A stretch of 64,000 bases of DNA from Flavihumibacter sp. UBA7668 (GCF_002483205.1 NZ_DLHM01000007.1:558001-622000); one strand, 5' to 3'; counted from the first letter of the stretch, positions 26,675-35,697 are shown. Program-made: numbers and translations. The notes: generated by a model from the sequence alone, not told the origin.

Positions 26675-27760
26675 ATGAAAAATACCCCCTTTACAGCTAA
26701 ACATCTGGCACTTGGTGCCAAAATGGCTCCCTTTGCAGGTTATAATATGCCCATCTCCTATACAGGCATCAATGATGAACATGCCGCCGTTCGCACCAAT
26801 GCCGGCGTTTTTGATGTGAGCCATATGGGAGAATTTATCCTGAAAGGTTCCGGCGCGCTGGACCTGATTCAGCGGGTGACCACCAATGATGCCTCCAAAC
26901 TCACCAAAGGCAAGGCACAATACAGTGCATTAACCAATGAAAATGGTGGTATCGTTGATGATCTTATAATTTACTGCATTGAAGAAAATCAGGTATATAT
27001 GCTGGTGGTGAATGCCAGCAATATTGAAAAAGACTGGAACTGGATCAGCCGCTTTAATACGGAAGGGGTTGAAATGCACAATATTTCCGACAAAACCTGT
27101 CTGCTAGCCATACAGGGTCCCAATGCCACCAAGATTTTACAGTCTCTAACGGAGATGGATATCCTTAATTTGAAATATTACACGTTCGCAAAAGGAACTT
27201 TTGCCGGAGTTAAGAACGTCTTGATCAGCGCTACCGGTTACACCGGATCAGGTGGGGTTGAAATTTATTTTGAAGACAGCGATGGTGCTGCTGATAAAAT
27301 CTGGGATGCCATATTTGAAGCGGGAGCCGCATCCGGAATAAAACCAATTGGCCTGGGCGCAAGAGATACCCTTCGCCTTGAAATGGGCTATTGTTTATAT
27401 GGAAATGATATTGATGATAGCACTTCTCCGCTCGAAGGCGGTTTAGGCTGGATTACCAAATTCACCAAAGAGTTCACTGCCAAATCTATTCTCGAAGAAC
27501 AGAAAGCAACAGGTGTTCAACGCAAATTGGTTGGATTTGAAATGATCGATAAGGGCATTCCCCGCCATGATTACCTGATCTCCGATGCGGAGGGAAATAC
27601 AATCGGAAAAGTGACCAGCGGAACACAGGCGCCCAGCCTGCAAAAAGCCATTGGAATGGGCTATGTAACTACTCCTTTTGCACAACCGGACACAGAAATT
27701 TTTATCCTCGTTCGTGATAAAAAATTAAAAGCAAAAGTGGTTAAACTTCCTTTTAGTTAA
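26675..27760 (+). CDS. gcvT: Aminomethyltransferase (glycine cleavage system T protein)
   Basis: A 361-residue protein transferring the methylene group from aminomethyl-lipoyl H protein to tetrahydrofolate. Visible features are [16 protein letters not shown], the folate-site Asp in HMGEF and [48 protein letters not shown] and the C-terminal [12 protein letters not shown]. The length is standard. The start is ATG 26675 ([11 protein letters not shown]); the upstream TTG at 26651 overlaps the -7 box. It is followed by a strong terminator. The other gcv genes are not in the window. Confidence 0.96.
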   Translation: MKNTPFTAKHLALGAKMAPFAGYNMPISYTGINDEHAAVRTNAGVFDVSHMGEFILKGSGALDLIQRVTTNDASKLTKGKAQYSALTNENGGIVDDLIIYCIEENQVYMLVVNASNIEKDWNWISRFNTEGVEMHNISDKTCLLAIQGPNATKILQSLTEMDILNLKYYTFAKGTFAGVKNVLISATGYTGSGGVEIYFEDSDGAADKIWDAIFEAGAASGIKPIGLGARDTLRLEMGYCLYGNDIDDSTSPLEGGLGWITKFTKEFTAKSILEEQKATGVQRKLVGFEMIDKGIPRHDYLISDAEGNTIGKVTSGTQAPSLQKAIGMGYVTTPFAQPDTEIFILVRDKKLKAKVVKLPFS

Positions 27761-27778
27761 TCGTTAAGATCTCAATAG

Positions 27779-27814
27779 AAAGACCGCATCGCTCCTGTGT
27801 TGCGGTCTTTTTTT
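27779..27814 (+). terminator. Intrinsic terminator after gcvT
   Basis: AAAGACCGCA (27779-27788) pairs with TGCGGTCTTT (27801-27810) around a 12-nt loop and continues into TTTT. It lies 19 bp after the gcvT stop codon. Confidence 0.92.
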
Positions 27815-27815
27815 G

Positions 27816-27823
27816 TAAGTTTG
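27816..27823 (+). promoter_or_regulatory. Candidate -7 box (TAAGTTTG) of mscS
   Basis: Exact TAnnTTTG match directly after the gcvT terminator, 51 nt before the mscS ATG. No well-spaced -33 box is visible because the terminator occupies that position. Confidence 0.45.
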
Positions 27824-27874
27824 CACCTACTACACCCACCGCCTGCCGTTTATTTTTCATTAAAAATTTCACTC

Positions 27875-28954
27875 ATGAGAGAATTGCTGAACCAACGTTT
27901 TTGGGGTAATACGTACATGGCCTATATCATAGCAGCAGCCGGAATCCTGATTGCCTGGATAGTAGTGCGTATGATTAAAAAATATGCCATCCGCAAATTG
28001 CAAAAACTGGTATCGACTACTGATAATCAGTATGATGATATGATCATTGAAGGTGTGGAGAAATTTGTAATTCCCTATGCCTACCTGTTGATTAATTACA
28101 ATATTATCACACATCTGATACTTCATCCCAACCTGGCAAATATTCTTCGGGTAGCTATCACTGTTATAACTCTTTATTATTTCGTTCGTCTGGTAAACCA
28201 TGTACTGGAAGCCCTTATCAAAGGGTTTATGGAAAGAAGAAAAGAAAGTCCCGAACGAATCCGCCAGTTAAGAGGTGTTATGCTGGTATTAAAAGCCATC
28301 GTATGGTTCCTGGGTTTAGTATTATTGCTCGATAACCTTGGATACGATGTGGCAACTATCATTGCCGGTATGGGTATTGGTGGTATTGCCATTGCACTGG
28401 CCGCACAAACCATCCTGGGTGATTTGTTCAGCTATTTTGTCATCTTCTTCGATAAGCCGTTTGAAATCGGTGATTTTGTAAACGCAGAGGGAAAAATAGG
28501 AACTGTTGAATATATTGGTATCAAAACTACCCGGATCCGTAGTATCACAGGAGAGCAGGTAATCGTTTCAAATACCAAACTCACCAATTCAGCCCTTCAT
28601 AATTTTAAACGCATGGAAAGAAGGAGAATCGCTTTCACCATTGGCGTTACTTATCAGACCTCCGCTGCCAAATTAAAAGAGATTCCGGGTATTATTGAAG
28701 CTGCTGTAAAATCGCAGGAGATTGCCGCATTTGATCGCTCGCATTTATCCGGCTTTGGTGATTTCAGCATCAATTTCGAAACCGTTTATTTTATTGATAC
28801 TCCCGATTACCTGGCATATATGAATGCCCAGCAAGCAATTTATCAGAACATATTTGAAGTATTTGAAAGCAATCAGATCGATTTTGCCTATCCAACGCAA
28901 ACACTCTTTCTGGAAAGAGCTAATCAGGATAAATCAGCCAATACAGTAGAGTAA
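27875..28954 (+). CDS. Mechanosensitive ion channel of the MscS family
   Basis: A 359-residue inner-membrane channel that opens under hypo-osmotic stress. Four hydrophobic helices are visible: near residues 12-31 (YIIAAAGILIAWIVV), 62-80, 87-108 and the pore-lining region LLLDNLGYDVATIIAGMGIGG/IAIALAAQTILGDLFSY. The beta domain follows with GDFVNAEGKIGTVEYIGIKTTRI and VIVSNTKLTNSALHN, then the alpha/beta cage. The ATG at 27875 gives MRELLNQRFWG. A longer GTG frame from 27797 would run through the gcvT terminator and is rejected. Confidence 0.92.
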   Translation: MRELLNQRFWGNTYMAYIIAAAGILIAWIVVRMIKKYAIRKLQKLVSTTDNQYDDMIIEGVEKFVIPYAYLLINYNIITHLILHPNLANILRVAITVITLYYFVRLVNHVLEALIKGFMERRKESPERIRQLRGVMLVLKAIVWFLGLVLLLDNLGYDVATIIAGMGIGGIAIALAAQTILGDLFSYFVIFFDKPFEIGDFVNAEGKIGTVEYIGIKTTRIRSITGEQVIVSNTKLTNSALHNFKRMERRRIAFTIGVTYQTSAAKLKEIPGIIEAAVKSQEIAAFDRSHLSGFGDFSINFETVYFIDTPDYLAYMNAQQAIYQNIFEVFESNQIDFAYPTQTLFLERANQDKSANTVE

Positions 28955-28984
28955 AGCCCCGTCGATTTTGTATCTTTTCATTTT

Positions 28985-29455
28985 ATGCCCAAAATTCATC
29001 TGACCTGTTTTATTCTGGCACCTGTTGAACGGGTATTTGACCTTGCCAGAAACATTGATCTGCATAAAAAATCGATGGCTCATTCGCAGGAGCAAGCAAT
29101 AGCCGGTACAACAAATGGACTGATCCAATTAGGCGAAACAGTTACCTGGAAAGGAAAGCACCTCGGCAAAACCCGCTTTCATAAATCAAAAATCACGGCA
29201 TTTCAGTCCCCAATTCATTTTACTGATGAAATGGTGGAAGGTGATTTCAAGTCCTTTGTTCACACACATCATTTCAAGAAAGTGGAAAACGGCACTATTA
29301 TGATTGATGAGCTGATGTACGAAGTGCCCTATGGCCTGCTAGGCAGGTTGGTAGATCGGTTTTATCTTTTTAACTACCTTGTTAAGCTGTTGGAAACCAG
29401 AAACTTATTTATAAAACAAACCGCAGAATCCGAGAGATGGAGGCAATTTTTATAA
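28985..29455 (+). CDS. SRPBCC superfamily protein
   Basis: A 156-residue cytoplasmic protein with the SRPBCC (START/polyketide cyclase-like) pattern: it begins KIHLTCFILAPVERVFDLARNI, has a central GETVTWKGKHLGKTRFHKSKI, then DEMVEGDFKSFVHTHHF and a long C-terminal helix after YEVPYGLLGRLVDRF. These folds bind hydrophobic ligands in a deep cavity; no ligand can be named. It lies 30 bp after mscS, possibly in the same transcript. Confidence 0.75.
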   Translation: MPKIHLTCFILAPVERVFDLARNIDLHKKSMAHSQEQAIAGTTNGLIQLGETVTWKGKHLGKTRFHKSKITAFQSPIHFTDEMVEGDFKSFVHTHHFKKVENGTIMIDELMYEVPYGLLGRLVDRFYLFNYLVKLLETRNLFIKQTAESERWRQFL

Positions 29456-29463
29456 CAGCACCC

Positions 29464-29471
29464 TATCTTTG
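29464..29471 (+). promoter_or_regulatory. Candidate -7 box (TATCTTTG) of comB
   Basis: Exact TAnnTTTG match ending 6 nt before the comB ATG, so transcription probably starts at or next to the start codon. Confidence 0.5.
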
Positions 29472-29477
29472 CACCCC

Positions 29478-30215
29478 ATGAATAATCGCCCCAGCCTCTA
29501 TACCTCTTTGTCACCAGCCCTTTTACACCTTTATGATGTAAGGGAAAGCATTGTTGTAATCATTGATGTCTTACGCGCTACCTCCACCATCGCAACAGTC
29601 CTGTACAATGGGGCCAGTTCGGTTATTCCGGTGGATTCCGTGCCACGTTGTATTGAGCTGGGCGGACAATTAAGCGCTATTACTGCAGGTGAGCGGGATG
29701 GAAAAGTGGCTCCCGGCCTGAGTTATGGAAACTCTCCTTTTGAATATCCCCGTTCCTTTGTTGAAAATAAAACCGTGGTGCTCACTACCACCAATGGAAC
29801 CAAGCTCTTACATATGGCGTTGAATAACGGGGCACCAACCGTGATTACCGGTTCCTTCCCCAACCTCACTGCTGTATGTGATTTTCTTGTTGATCAGAAA
29901 AAACCTGTCATCCTGGGATGTGCTGCCTGGAAAGACCGCTTCAATCTGGAAGACACCCTTTTTGCGGGCGCAGTAATCAATCGCATTAAAGAACATTTTG
30001 ATATTAATTGCGATTCTTCCCAAATGGCCGAATCTCTCTACCTGGAAGCGAAAGATGATTTATATGAATTCATGAAAACTAAAAACGCTTCCCATTACCA
30101 CCGACTTACCGGATATGGCCTTGAAAAAGATATCCGATATTGCCTTCAACCGGATGGAGCCAATGTACTGCCGCTTTATGTGGAAGGTCGTCTGGTGGTT
30201 AAATCAGCGCTTTAG
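29478..30215 (+). CDS. comB: 2-phosphosulfolactate phosphatase family protein (ComB)
   Basis: A 245-residue Mg-dependent acid phosphatase-like protein. ComB motifs are clear: VVIIDVLRATSTIATVLYNGA, AGERDGKVAPGLSYGNSPFE, VVLTTTNGTKLLHMA, and ILGCAAWKDRFNLEDTLFAG. In methanogens the enzyme yields sulfolactate for coenzyme M; in bacteria without that cofactor the role is unsettled and may relate to sulfonate metabolism. No comA or comC is nearby. I use the ATG at 29478, not the TTG at 29469 that lies in the promoter box. The 3' end overlaps the convergent GNAT gene by 17 bp. Confidence 0.88.
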   Translation: MNNRPSLYTSLSPALLHLYDVRESIVVIIDVLRATSTIATVLYNGASSVIPVDSVPRCIELGGQLSAITAGERDGKVAPGLSYGNSPFEYPRSFVENKTVVLTTTNGTKLLHMALNNGAPTVITGSFPNLTAVCDFLVDQKKPVILGCAAWKDRFNLEDTLFAGAVINRIKEHFDINCDSSQMAESLYLEAKDDLYEFMKTKNASHYHRLTGYGLEKDIRYCLQPDGANVLPLYVEGRLVVKSAL

Positions 30216-30765
30216 ATAAAACATAAGTAGTTAACCCGACTGCTGAACTGCCGGATGCAGCTACACTAAAACCGGATTTTTCATAAAAGCCGATACTGTT
30301 CTCATTTTCAGTACTCAGCCAAAGTTCTTCCAGTCCCGCATCGCGGGCCTGTTCCGTGCAACTTTCGAGTAACCATTTACCATAGCCCCTGCCACGAACA
30401 CTGAAATCAACCGCCAGCAACCAGATATAGCCAAAATTCTTTGCCAGGTTTTGGATAAGGGCTTCGGGCTTCTGTTCATGCGCATGAAATCGTTCCCAGG
30501 CTTCCAGCACATAGGCAGGTTGTCCGGTCATTTTAAAGGAATCAATCTGTGGCGGAAAAGAAGTTCCCGGAATCCATGCCAATACACCTGCATTACCTGG
30601 GGCCAGTAGTATTTCCCCCTCTGTAAGGCAAAAATCAAGCGCTGCATTAAAATAAGCTTCCATACCACGCAGGCGCTGAGCCTCTGTTCCCTGAAAACTG
30701 TATCGAAAAAGGGGATCCTCATTGAAATTACTGGTTAGCAAAAGTGTACACTGAAGCAGGTTCAT
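30199..30765 (-). CDS. GNAT family N-acetyltransferase
   Basis: A 188-residue GNAT enzyme. The acetyl-CoA loop is in AVDFSVRGRGYGKWLLES (R-G-x-G-x-G/A type), followed by GLEELWLSTENENSIGFYEKSGF, the characteristic beta5-alpha4 element. The substrate is unknown. I start at ATG 30765 (MNLLQCTLLLTSNF); the GTG at 30834 would overlap the feoB promoter region. It is convergent with comB and divergent from feoB. Confidence 0.85.
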   Translation of the reverse strand: MNLLQCTLLLTSNFNEDPLFRYSFQGTEAQRLRGMEAYFNAALDFCLTEGEILLAPGNAGVLAWIPGTSFPPQIDSFKMTGQPAYVLEAWERFHAHEQKPEALIQNLAKNFGYIWLLAVDFSVRGRGYGKWLLESCTEQARDAGLEELWLSTENENSIGFYEKSGFSVAASGSSAVGLTTYVLSKALI

Positions 30766-30821
30766 TCTGCAAATATCTGAGAGTCTTCCCGAATTCGTAA
30801 GCGGAATGCTTGCCGGAATGG

Positions 30822-30829
30822 TATTTTTG
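30822..30829 (+). promoter_or_regulatory. Candidate -7 box (TATTTTTG) of feoB
   Basis: Exact TAnnTTTG match 23 nt before the feoB ATG, in the 87-bp divergent gap. No Fur-box palindrome was recognised around it. Confidence 0.45.
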
Positions 30830-30852
30830 CACACTTAACAGATCTGAACGGC

Positions 30853-32964
30853 ATGATTCAAATAGGATTAGTAGGCAACCCTAATAGTGGAAAAAGTTCG
30901 CTTTTTAATGCATTAACCGGGTTGAATCAAAAGGTGGGAAATTTTCCGGGAGTTACTGTAGATAAAAAAACAGGCGCCTGCGATCTTGGCGACCAGCTCA
31001 AAGCCTCCCTGATTGATCTGCCCGGCACCTACAGCCTATACCCTAAACGCGGTGATGAATGGGTGACTTATCAGGTTTTGATGGGACAGGATAAGGATGT
31101 TCAACTCGATATGCTGGTGCTGCTGGCCGATGCCAGTAATCTCAAACGGAATCTGCTTTTTGTTTCCCAAATAATTGATCTGAAAATTCCGGTTATTGTT
31201 GCCCTTACAATGATGGATCTTGCCCGAAGCAAGGGTATCGAAATTGACCTTGAGGGACTGGAAAGAGAATTGGGTGTACCGGTTGTGGCAGTGAATCCGC
31301 GTAAATCAAAAGGCATACCGCAGCTTAAAAAAGTAATGGCAGCAACAGCACGTGGACAGTATAAAGCACCCGCTTTTGATTTTATACCGAATCAGGAGCT
31401 TTCAACCAGTGCCGTTACAGTTGTAAAACAACTGGTACCCGGACTCAGTGATTACAAAGCCATTCACTACCTCATCAATCACGAAAGTTTCGATCTGACT
31501 CCGAAGATTCAGAACGAAATTGAAGCAACAGAAAAAGCCCATGGCTTTAATCCCACCAAAACGCAGGCGGAAGAAATTCTGCAACGTTATGCCCGAATCA
31601 AAATCATAATGGGTCAAACCGTTGCGGAACCAGACCCCCTGCATAAAAGCATCCTCACCGATAAATTGGATAATATCCTGCTCCACCGGGTTTGGGGTTA
31701 TCTTATCTTATTGGGTGTTCTCTATCTTTTATTCCAAAGTGTATTTCTGATTGCTCAATATCCAATGGATGCCATCGAATCAGGTTTTGGTGCACTGGGT
31801 ACCTGGCTGGGCGAAGTTTTACCGGCTGCCTGGTGGAGCGATCTTCTCATCAATGGATTTGTTGCCGGCCTGGGTGGTATCGTGATTTTTGTACCACAGA
31901 TTATGATCCTCTTTGGCCTGATCACTATATTGGAAGATACCGGTTATATGGCCCGCATCAGTTTCTTAACGGATAAACTCATGCGAAAAGTAGGGCTGAA
32001 TGGAAAATCAGTAATGCCCATGATCAGTGCCTTTGCCTGCGCGGTTCCGGCTATTATGAGTGCAAGAAATATTGAAAATACCAAAGAGCGATTACTGACC
32101 ATTCTTGTAACACCCCTTATGAGTTGCAGTGCCCGGCTGCCCGTTTATACCATTTTGATTGCACTGGTTATTCCGCAGAAAATGATCGGCGGATTGATAA
32201 GTCTCCAGGGATTAGTCATGATGGGGCTTTATCTGCTGGGTATTTTTATGGCGATGGCGATTTCCTGGATCGCGAAATGGTTTATAAAAAATAAAGACAA
32301 AAGCTTTTTTATATTGGAATTGCCGATGTACCGGGCACCGCGTTGGAAGAATATTCTGACTACCATGGTTCAGAAAGCACAAATATTTGTAGTGGATGCG
32401 GGAAAGGTAATTATGGTAATCAGCCTGCTTTTGTGGGCAATGAGTAGTTATGGTCCGGGTGACCGAATGGAAAAAATTGAAAATGAGTATGCTGCCCTTA
32501 AAGCAGCTCAACCCGAAGCAATTCAGGTACTGGATAAAGAAGAAGCATCTGCAAAACTGGCAAATTCCTATGCGGGCATTTTGGGCAAATCCATTGAACC
32601 GGTTATTGAACCATTAGGTTATGATTGGAAAATCGGAATTGCCCTGATCACTTCCTTTGCTGCCCGGGAAGTATTTGTAGGTACAATGGCAACACTTTAC
32701 AGTGTGGGGGAATCTGATGATGAATCTGGTTTATTGCTGCGGGAGAAAATGCAACTGGAAAAAAAATCCGATGGCAGTCCTGTTTACAGTTTGGCCACCG
32801 GATTATCGCTGATGGTATTTTATCTGCTGGCGATGCAGTGTATGAGCACACTGGCAATAGTGAAGCGTGAAACCCGGTCCTGGAAATGGCCAATGATTCA
32901 GCTGGCTTACATGACCGCTCTGGCCTATTTCACCAGCTGGCTTGTCTACGTCCTCGCCTCCTAA
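30853..32964 (+). CDS. feoB: Ferrous iron transporter FeoB
   Basis: A 703-residue inner-membrane Fe(II) importer. The N-terminal G domain shows G1 GNPNSGKSS, G2 FPGVTVDKK and G3 DLPGTYSLYP. The G4 position reads ALTMMD, with Thr where FeoB usually has Asn. A helical GDI-like spacer reaches about residue 270, followed by membrane helices and the Gate motifs SAFACAVPAIMSARN and LMSCSARLPVY, and a second gate with SFAAREVFVGTMATLY. No feoA gene or SH3-like fusion is present. The stop overlaps the convergent thioredoxin-like gene by 4 bp. Confidence 0.96.
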   Translation: MIQIGLVGNPNSGKSSLFNALTGLNQKVGNFPGVTVDKKTGACDLGDQLKASLIDLPGTYSLYPKRGDEWVTYQVLMGQDKDVQLDMLVLLADASNLKRNLLFVSQIIDLKIPVIVALTMMDLARSKGIEIDLEGLERELGVPVVAVNPRKSKGIPQLKKVMAATARGQYKAPAFDFIPNQELSTSAVTVVKQLVPGLSDYKAIHYLINHESFDLTPKIQNEIEATEKAHGFNPTKTQAEEILQRYARIKIIMGQTVAEPDPLHKSILTDKLDNILLHRVWGYLILLGVLYLLFQSVFLIAQYPMDAIESGFGALGTWLGEVLPAAWWSDLLINGFVAGLGGIVIFVPQIMILFGLITILEDTGYMARISFLTDKLMRKVGLNGKSVMPMISAFACAVPAIMSARNIENTKERLLTILVTPLMSCSARLPVYTILIALVIPQKMIGGLISLQGLVMMGLYLLGIFMAMAISWIAKWFIKNKDKSFFILELPMYRAPRWKNILTTMVQKAQIFVVDAGKVIMVISLLLWAMSSYGPGDRMEKIENEYAALKAAQPEAIQVLDKEEASAKLANSYAGILGKSIEPVIEPLGYDWKIGIALITSFAAREVFVGTMATLYSVGESDDESGLLLREKMQLEKKSDGSPVYSLATGLSLMVFYLLAMQCMSTLAIVKRETRSWKWPMIQLAYMTALAYFTSWLVYVLAS

Positions 32965-33572
32965 CTTTCACTTTTCTTTTTTTTCACCTCCTTCATAAAC
33001 TCCGCCGCCGTTTCAACCCCTTTATTCTTAGCATACCAGCCATGCAGCTGGTTGTATAATTCTTCTTTCGGGACTTCACCCTTTGCTTTAAGCGATTCAA
33101 GCAAATGCTGAGCAGTTGTTGGGCGGGGCCCCCAACTTCCTAAAACATGTAGTTCTTCCCCATCCAGCAATATTGTTTTCGGAATGGAGCGGGTACCGTT
33201 GGTCAGGAACTGGTCAATGATTTCAGGATTTTCATCCCGCAGAATCAATTTGTGCTGAATCAATGGATTAACGGCCGCCAGTTTTTCAATTATTGGAACA
33301 ACCTGAGCAGCATCACCACACCAGCCTTCTGTAATGGTTAACCAAATCATTGGTTGTTCAAAAGCCAAAAGCTCCTGTTCCAATTTCTCCGGTACAACCC
33401 AGGTTTTATCCCAGCGATTCATACGCTGGATATTCAATCGGGCATAATCAACCAGCCATTCATCCTGATTGGGTCCGGTGGTTTTTCCCTGTGCTATGAG
33501 TTCATCGAGTTTTTTTCTGTATTCGGAATAGGATACTGCATTGTCAATAACAACATCATTCAAATAATTCAT
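32961..33572 (-). CDS. Thioredoxin-like protein with WCGDA motif
   Basis: A 203-residue cytoplasmic thioredoxin-fold protein. The active-site region reads TEGWCGDAAQVVP: one Cys where classical thioredoxins have WCGPC. The cis-Pro loop is in GTRSIPKTILLDGEE. An N-terminal helical extension of about 85 residues and a Lys-rich tail surround the fold. It is the last gene of the arsenic operon, 16 bp after arsC. ArsC of this class is recycled by thioredoxin, but with one Cys this protein cannot act as a normal dithiol donor; it may be a thiol-disulfide or thiolation partner. Confidence 0.78.
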   Translation of the reverse strand: MNYLNDVVIDNAVSYSEYRKKLDELIAQGKTTGPNQDEWLVDYARLNIQRMNRWDKTWVVPEKLEQELLAFEQPMIWLTITEGWCGDAAQVVPIIEKLAAVNPLIQHKLILRDENPEIIDQFLTNGTRSIPKTILLDGEELHVLGSWGPRPTTAQHLLESLKAKGEVPKEELYNQLHGWYAKNKGVETAAEFMKEVKKKKSES

Positions 33573-33588
33573 CTTTTTTCGTTTTCAA

Positions 33589-33993
33589 TTAAGCTACGGC
33601 AAGCTTCGTCAGGAGGGCTTTCACCTGATCGCGAATATAATCACGAACTTCATTGAACTGGGCCGGCTCCATATATTTGGGATCGGGAATCTGCCAGTCG
33701 ATGAATTCTTTTGCAGGCATCCAGGGACATGCATCCCCGCAACCCATGGTAACTACTACATCAAATGGGGCGAATTGTTCAACCTCGGTTAACGACTTGG
33801 AATCATGCGCACTGAGATCATATCCCAGTTCTTTCATTGCTGCAATTGCTTTGGGATTGACAATGCCGCTGGGTTTACTCCCCGCACTGTACGCTTCTAC
33901 CTGATCGCCTCCCAGGATTCTTGCAAAAGCCTGACTCATTTGGCTTCTGTTCGCATTTTCAACACAAACAAAAAGCAGTTTCTTTTTATCCAT
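33589..33993 (-). CDS. arsC: Arsenate reductase, low-molecular-weight phosphatase type
   Basis: A 134-residue enzyme reducing arsenate to arsenite. The PTP-like loop VCVENANRS supplies the nucleophilic Cys10 and Arg16. The resolving pair is in VTMGCGDACPWMP (Cys82 and Cys87 region), typical of the thioredoxin-coupled ArsC. DWQIPDP provides the general-acid Asp. The length is standard. It lies 8 bp after arsN2 and 16 bp before the thioredoxin-like gene. Confidence 0.94.
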   Translation of the reverse strand: MDKKKLLFVCVENANRSQMSQAFARILGGDQVEAYSAGSKPSGIVNPKAIAAMKELGYDLSAHDSKSLTEVEQFAPFDVVVTMGCGDACPWMPAKEFIDWQIPDPKYMEPAQFNEVRDYIRDQVKALLTKLAVA

Positions 33994-34001
33994 TGGTTTT
34001 A

Positions 34002-34448
34002 TTAAAGAGTAATTGATTTATACATAATCACGGAACTAGCCGGACAAAGACCATTCATTTCTCTTGAAGTTCCAACAGATGCTGGTAATTCAGATGTACC
34101 AATTTGCCGGAAGTTTTTCCTGGTAAAATAAGCAGACGCAGTATTGGTAATCAGAAAGAGCTCGCTTAGGCCCAGTTCCTTTCCTCTGGCCTCCACCTGT
34201 TCAACAAGTCGGGATGCAATGCCCTTACTTCGCTCTTCCGGAAGCACGATCATTGATCTGAGTAAACCATAAGGTGCATAAAGATCAAGGCCTATTAATC
34301 CAACTGGTTTTCCATCTGCTTCAGCTATCCAGAAATTTTCAAGGTCTGGTCGCAGGTCTTCCGTCGGTAACTGACTTGATTGAAGCAATTCAATAGCCCG
34401 ACTTAAATCGCCAGGTGTTGCATTTCTGATGTTAATATACTGTTTCAT
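34002..34448 (-). CDS. arsN2: ArsN2-type GNAT acetyltransferase
   Basis: A 148-residue GNAT protein in an arsenic operon. It matches the ArsN2 pattern: LPTEDLRPDLENFWIAE near the N-terminus, YGLLRSMIVLPEERSKGIASRL as the acetyl-CoA site, LFLITNTASAYFTRKNFR and the ending REMNGLCPASSVIMYKS. ArsN-type enzymes are tied to arsenic or organoarsenical resistance; the exact acceptor of this branch is not known to me. The ATG at 34448 avoids a 26-bp overlap with arsM that a start at 34484 would give. Confidence 0.83.
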   Translation of the reverse strand: MKQYINIRNATPGDLSRAIELLQSSQLPTEDLRPDLENFWIAEADGKPVGLIGLDLYAPYGLLRSMIVLPEERSKGIASRLVEQVEARGKELGLSELFLITNTASAYFTRKNFRQIGTSELPASVGTSREMNGLCPASSVIMYKSITL

Positions 34449-34458
34449 CTGTTTGAAT

Positions 34459-35304
34459 TTAACAACATCCGCTGCCTGGCTCACAGCAGGCTACTGGTTT
34501 TTCTGCATATACAGTGATGCTTTTAATGGCCAGTTTTCCTGATTTATAATCGGCGATCTCCTCTTCAGAAAGGTAGTTCCTTAACACATCATCTGGAATA
34601 CTAATTAACTTTTCCTTTTGCACGGTGCTGTTCTTAAATCCGGTTTGAGTGATAAAATCCAGGTATTCCGATTTTTGAATTGCGCCGCTAACACAACCTG
34701 CATATAATTCAGCTATCTGTTTCCATTTCTCCGGAATTTCTCCTTCCAGTACAATATCTGAAATAGAAAAATGAGCTCCTGGTTTCAGTACCCGGTAAAT
34801 TTCTTTGAATACAGCCCGTTTATTCGGAACAAGGTTCAGCACACAATTGCTCACGATTACATCCGCAACATTTGCAGTAACCGGCATTTGTTCGATATCA
34901 CCCTGACGGAATTCAACATTGTTATAACCCATTTTCTCCGCATTTGTCCGGGCTTTTTCAATCATTTTATCGGTAAAATCTATACCAATCACTTTCCCTT
35001 TTTCACCAACAATGGAGCGGGCTACAAAGCAATCATTTCCTGCACCACTGCCCAGGTCTATAACTGTATCACCTTCTTTTATCTGTGCAAAAGCGGTTGG
35101 TAATCCACATCCCAAACCCAGATCTGCATCTGCTACATATCCGTTGAGTTGGGTATAATCATCCGACATGATGGAATACACCTCATCTCCACAGCAGGAG
35201 GCAGTTGCCCCGCAGCAGGAGCTGGTGTTTTGTTCAGTGGATTGTTCGGCAATAGCGCTGTATTTTTCGCGAACCAATGATTTGAGTTCCTGATCGTTTT
35301 GCAT
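34459..35304 (-). CDS. arsM: Arsenite S-adenosylmethionine methyltransferase
   Basis: A 281-residue enzyme that methylates As(III) using SAM, giving less retained or volatile products. The SAM site reads VIDLGSGAGNDCF, with DFTDKMIEKA and the acidic GDIEQMPV. Arsenic-binding Cys are abundant: SCCGATASCCG near the N-terminus, NCVLNL and AGCVSGA in the core, and CCEPGSGCC at the end. I use the ATG at 35304 (MQNDQELKSLV). It lies 51 bp downstream of arsR and 10 bp upstream of arsN2. Confidence 0.95.
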   Translation of the reverse strand: MQNDQELKSLVREKYSAIAEQSTEQNTSSCCGATASCCGDEVYSIMSDDYTQLNGYVADADLGLGCGLPTAFAQIKEGDTVIDLGSGAGNDCFVARSIVGEKGKVIGIDFTDKMIEKARTNAEKMGYNNVEFRQGDIEQMPVTANVADVIVSNCVLNLVPNKRAVFKEIYRVLKPGAHFSISDIVLEGEIPEKWKQIAELYAGCVSGAIQKSEYLDFITQTGFKNSTVQKEKLISIPDDVLRNYLSEEEIADYKSGKLAIKSITVYAEKPVACCEPGSGCC

Positions 35305-35355
35305 ATTTTCTTTTTTATAGGTGTTTAAATGAATTTGAGACAGATTCAAAAGGAA

Positions 35356-35697
35356 TTAATCGCAACAGGAGTTGGCCGCCTGTTTTATCTGAAGATCACC
35401 GAAGAATATCCGGAAATCTTCCATTGCCTTTGTAAAGCTTTGCCAGTTGATGCAATAGCAACTTTTAGGGCCATCGATGGTACCTGCTATCAATCCAGCC
35501 TCTTTCAATTCTTTTAGGTGTTGAGAAACCGTGCTTTGAGCCAGTGGCAATACATCCACCAATTCTCCGCAGATGCATTCATTGCGTTTGGCCAGTTCTT
35601 TCAGAATAGCCAGCCGGGCAGGATGCGCCAATGCTTTTGCAAATCCGGCAAGGGATTGCTCCTCTGAGGAAAAAGCTTCTTTTTTATTGATTGCCAT
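35356..35697 (-). CDS. arsR: ArsR family metalloregulator
   Basis: A 113-residue winged-helix repressor released by As(III). The HTH reads [18 protein letters not shown] then [21 protein letters not shown]. The metal-site helix has [10 protein letters not shown], equivalent to the ELCVCDL motif, and a C-terminal SCCD adds Cys. I use the ATG at 35697 ([11 protein letters not shown]); the longer frame to 35766 covers the promoter. It heads the operon arsR-arsM-arsN2-arsC-thioredoxin-like, all on the minus strand. Confidence 0.94.
   Translation of the reverse strand: MAINKKEAFSSEEQSLAGFAKALAHPARLAILKELAKRNECICGELVDVLPLAQSTVSQHLKELKEAGLIAGTIDGPKSCYCINWQSFTKAMEDFRIFFGDLQIKQAANSCCD

Noticed and set aside
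27797..27874. Longer GTG-started N-terminus for the MscS channel
   Set aside because: It crosses the gcvT terminator and the -7 box; the ATG at 27875 gives a normal MscS start.
34449..34484. Upstream start for arsN2 overlapping arsM
   Set aside because: The extra 12 residues have no GNAT similarity, and the internal ATG leaves a normal 10-bp gap.
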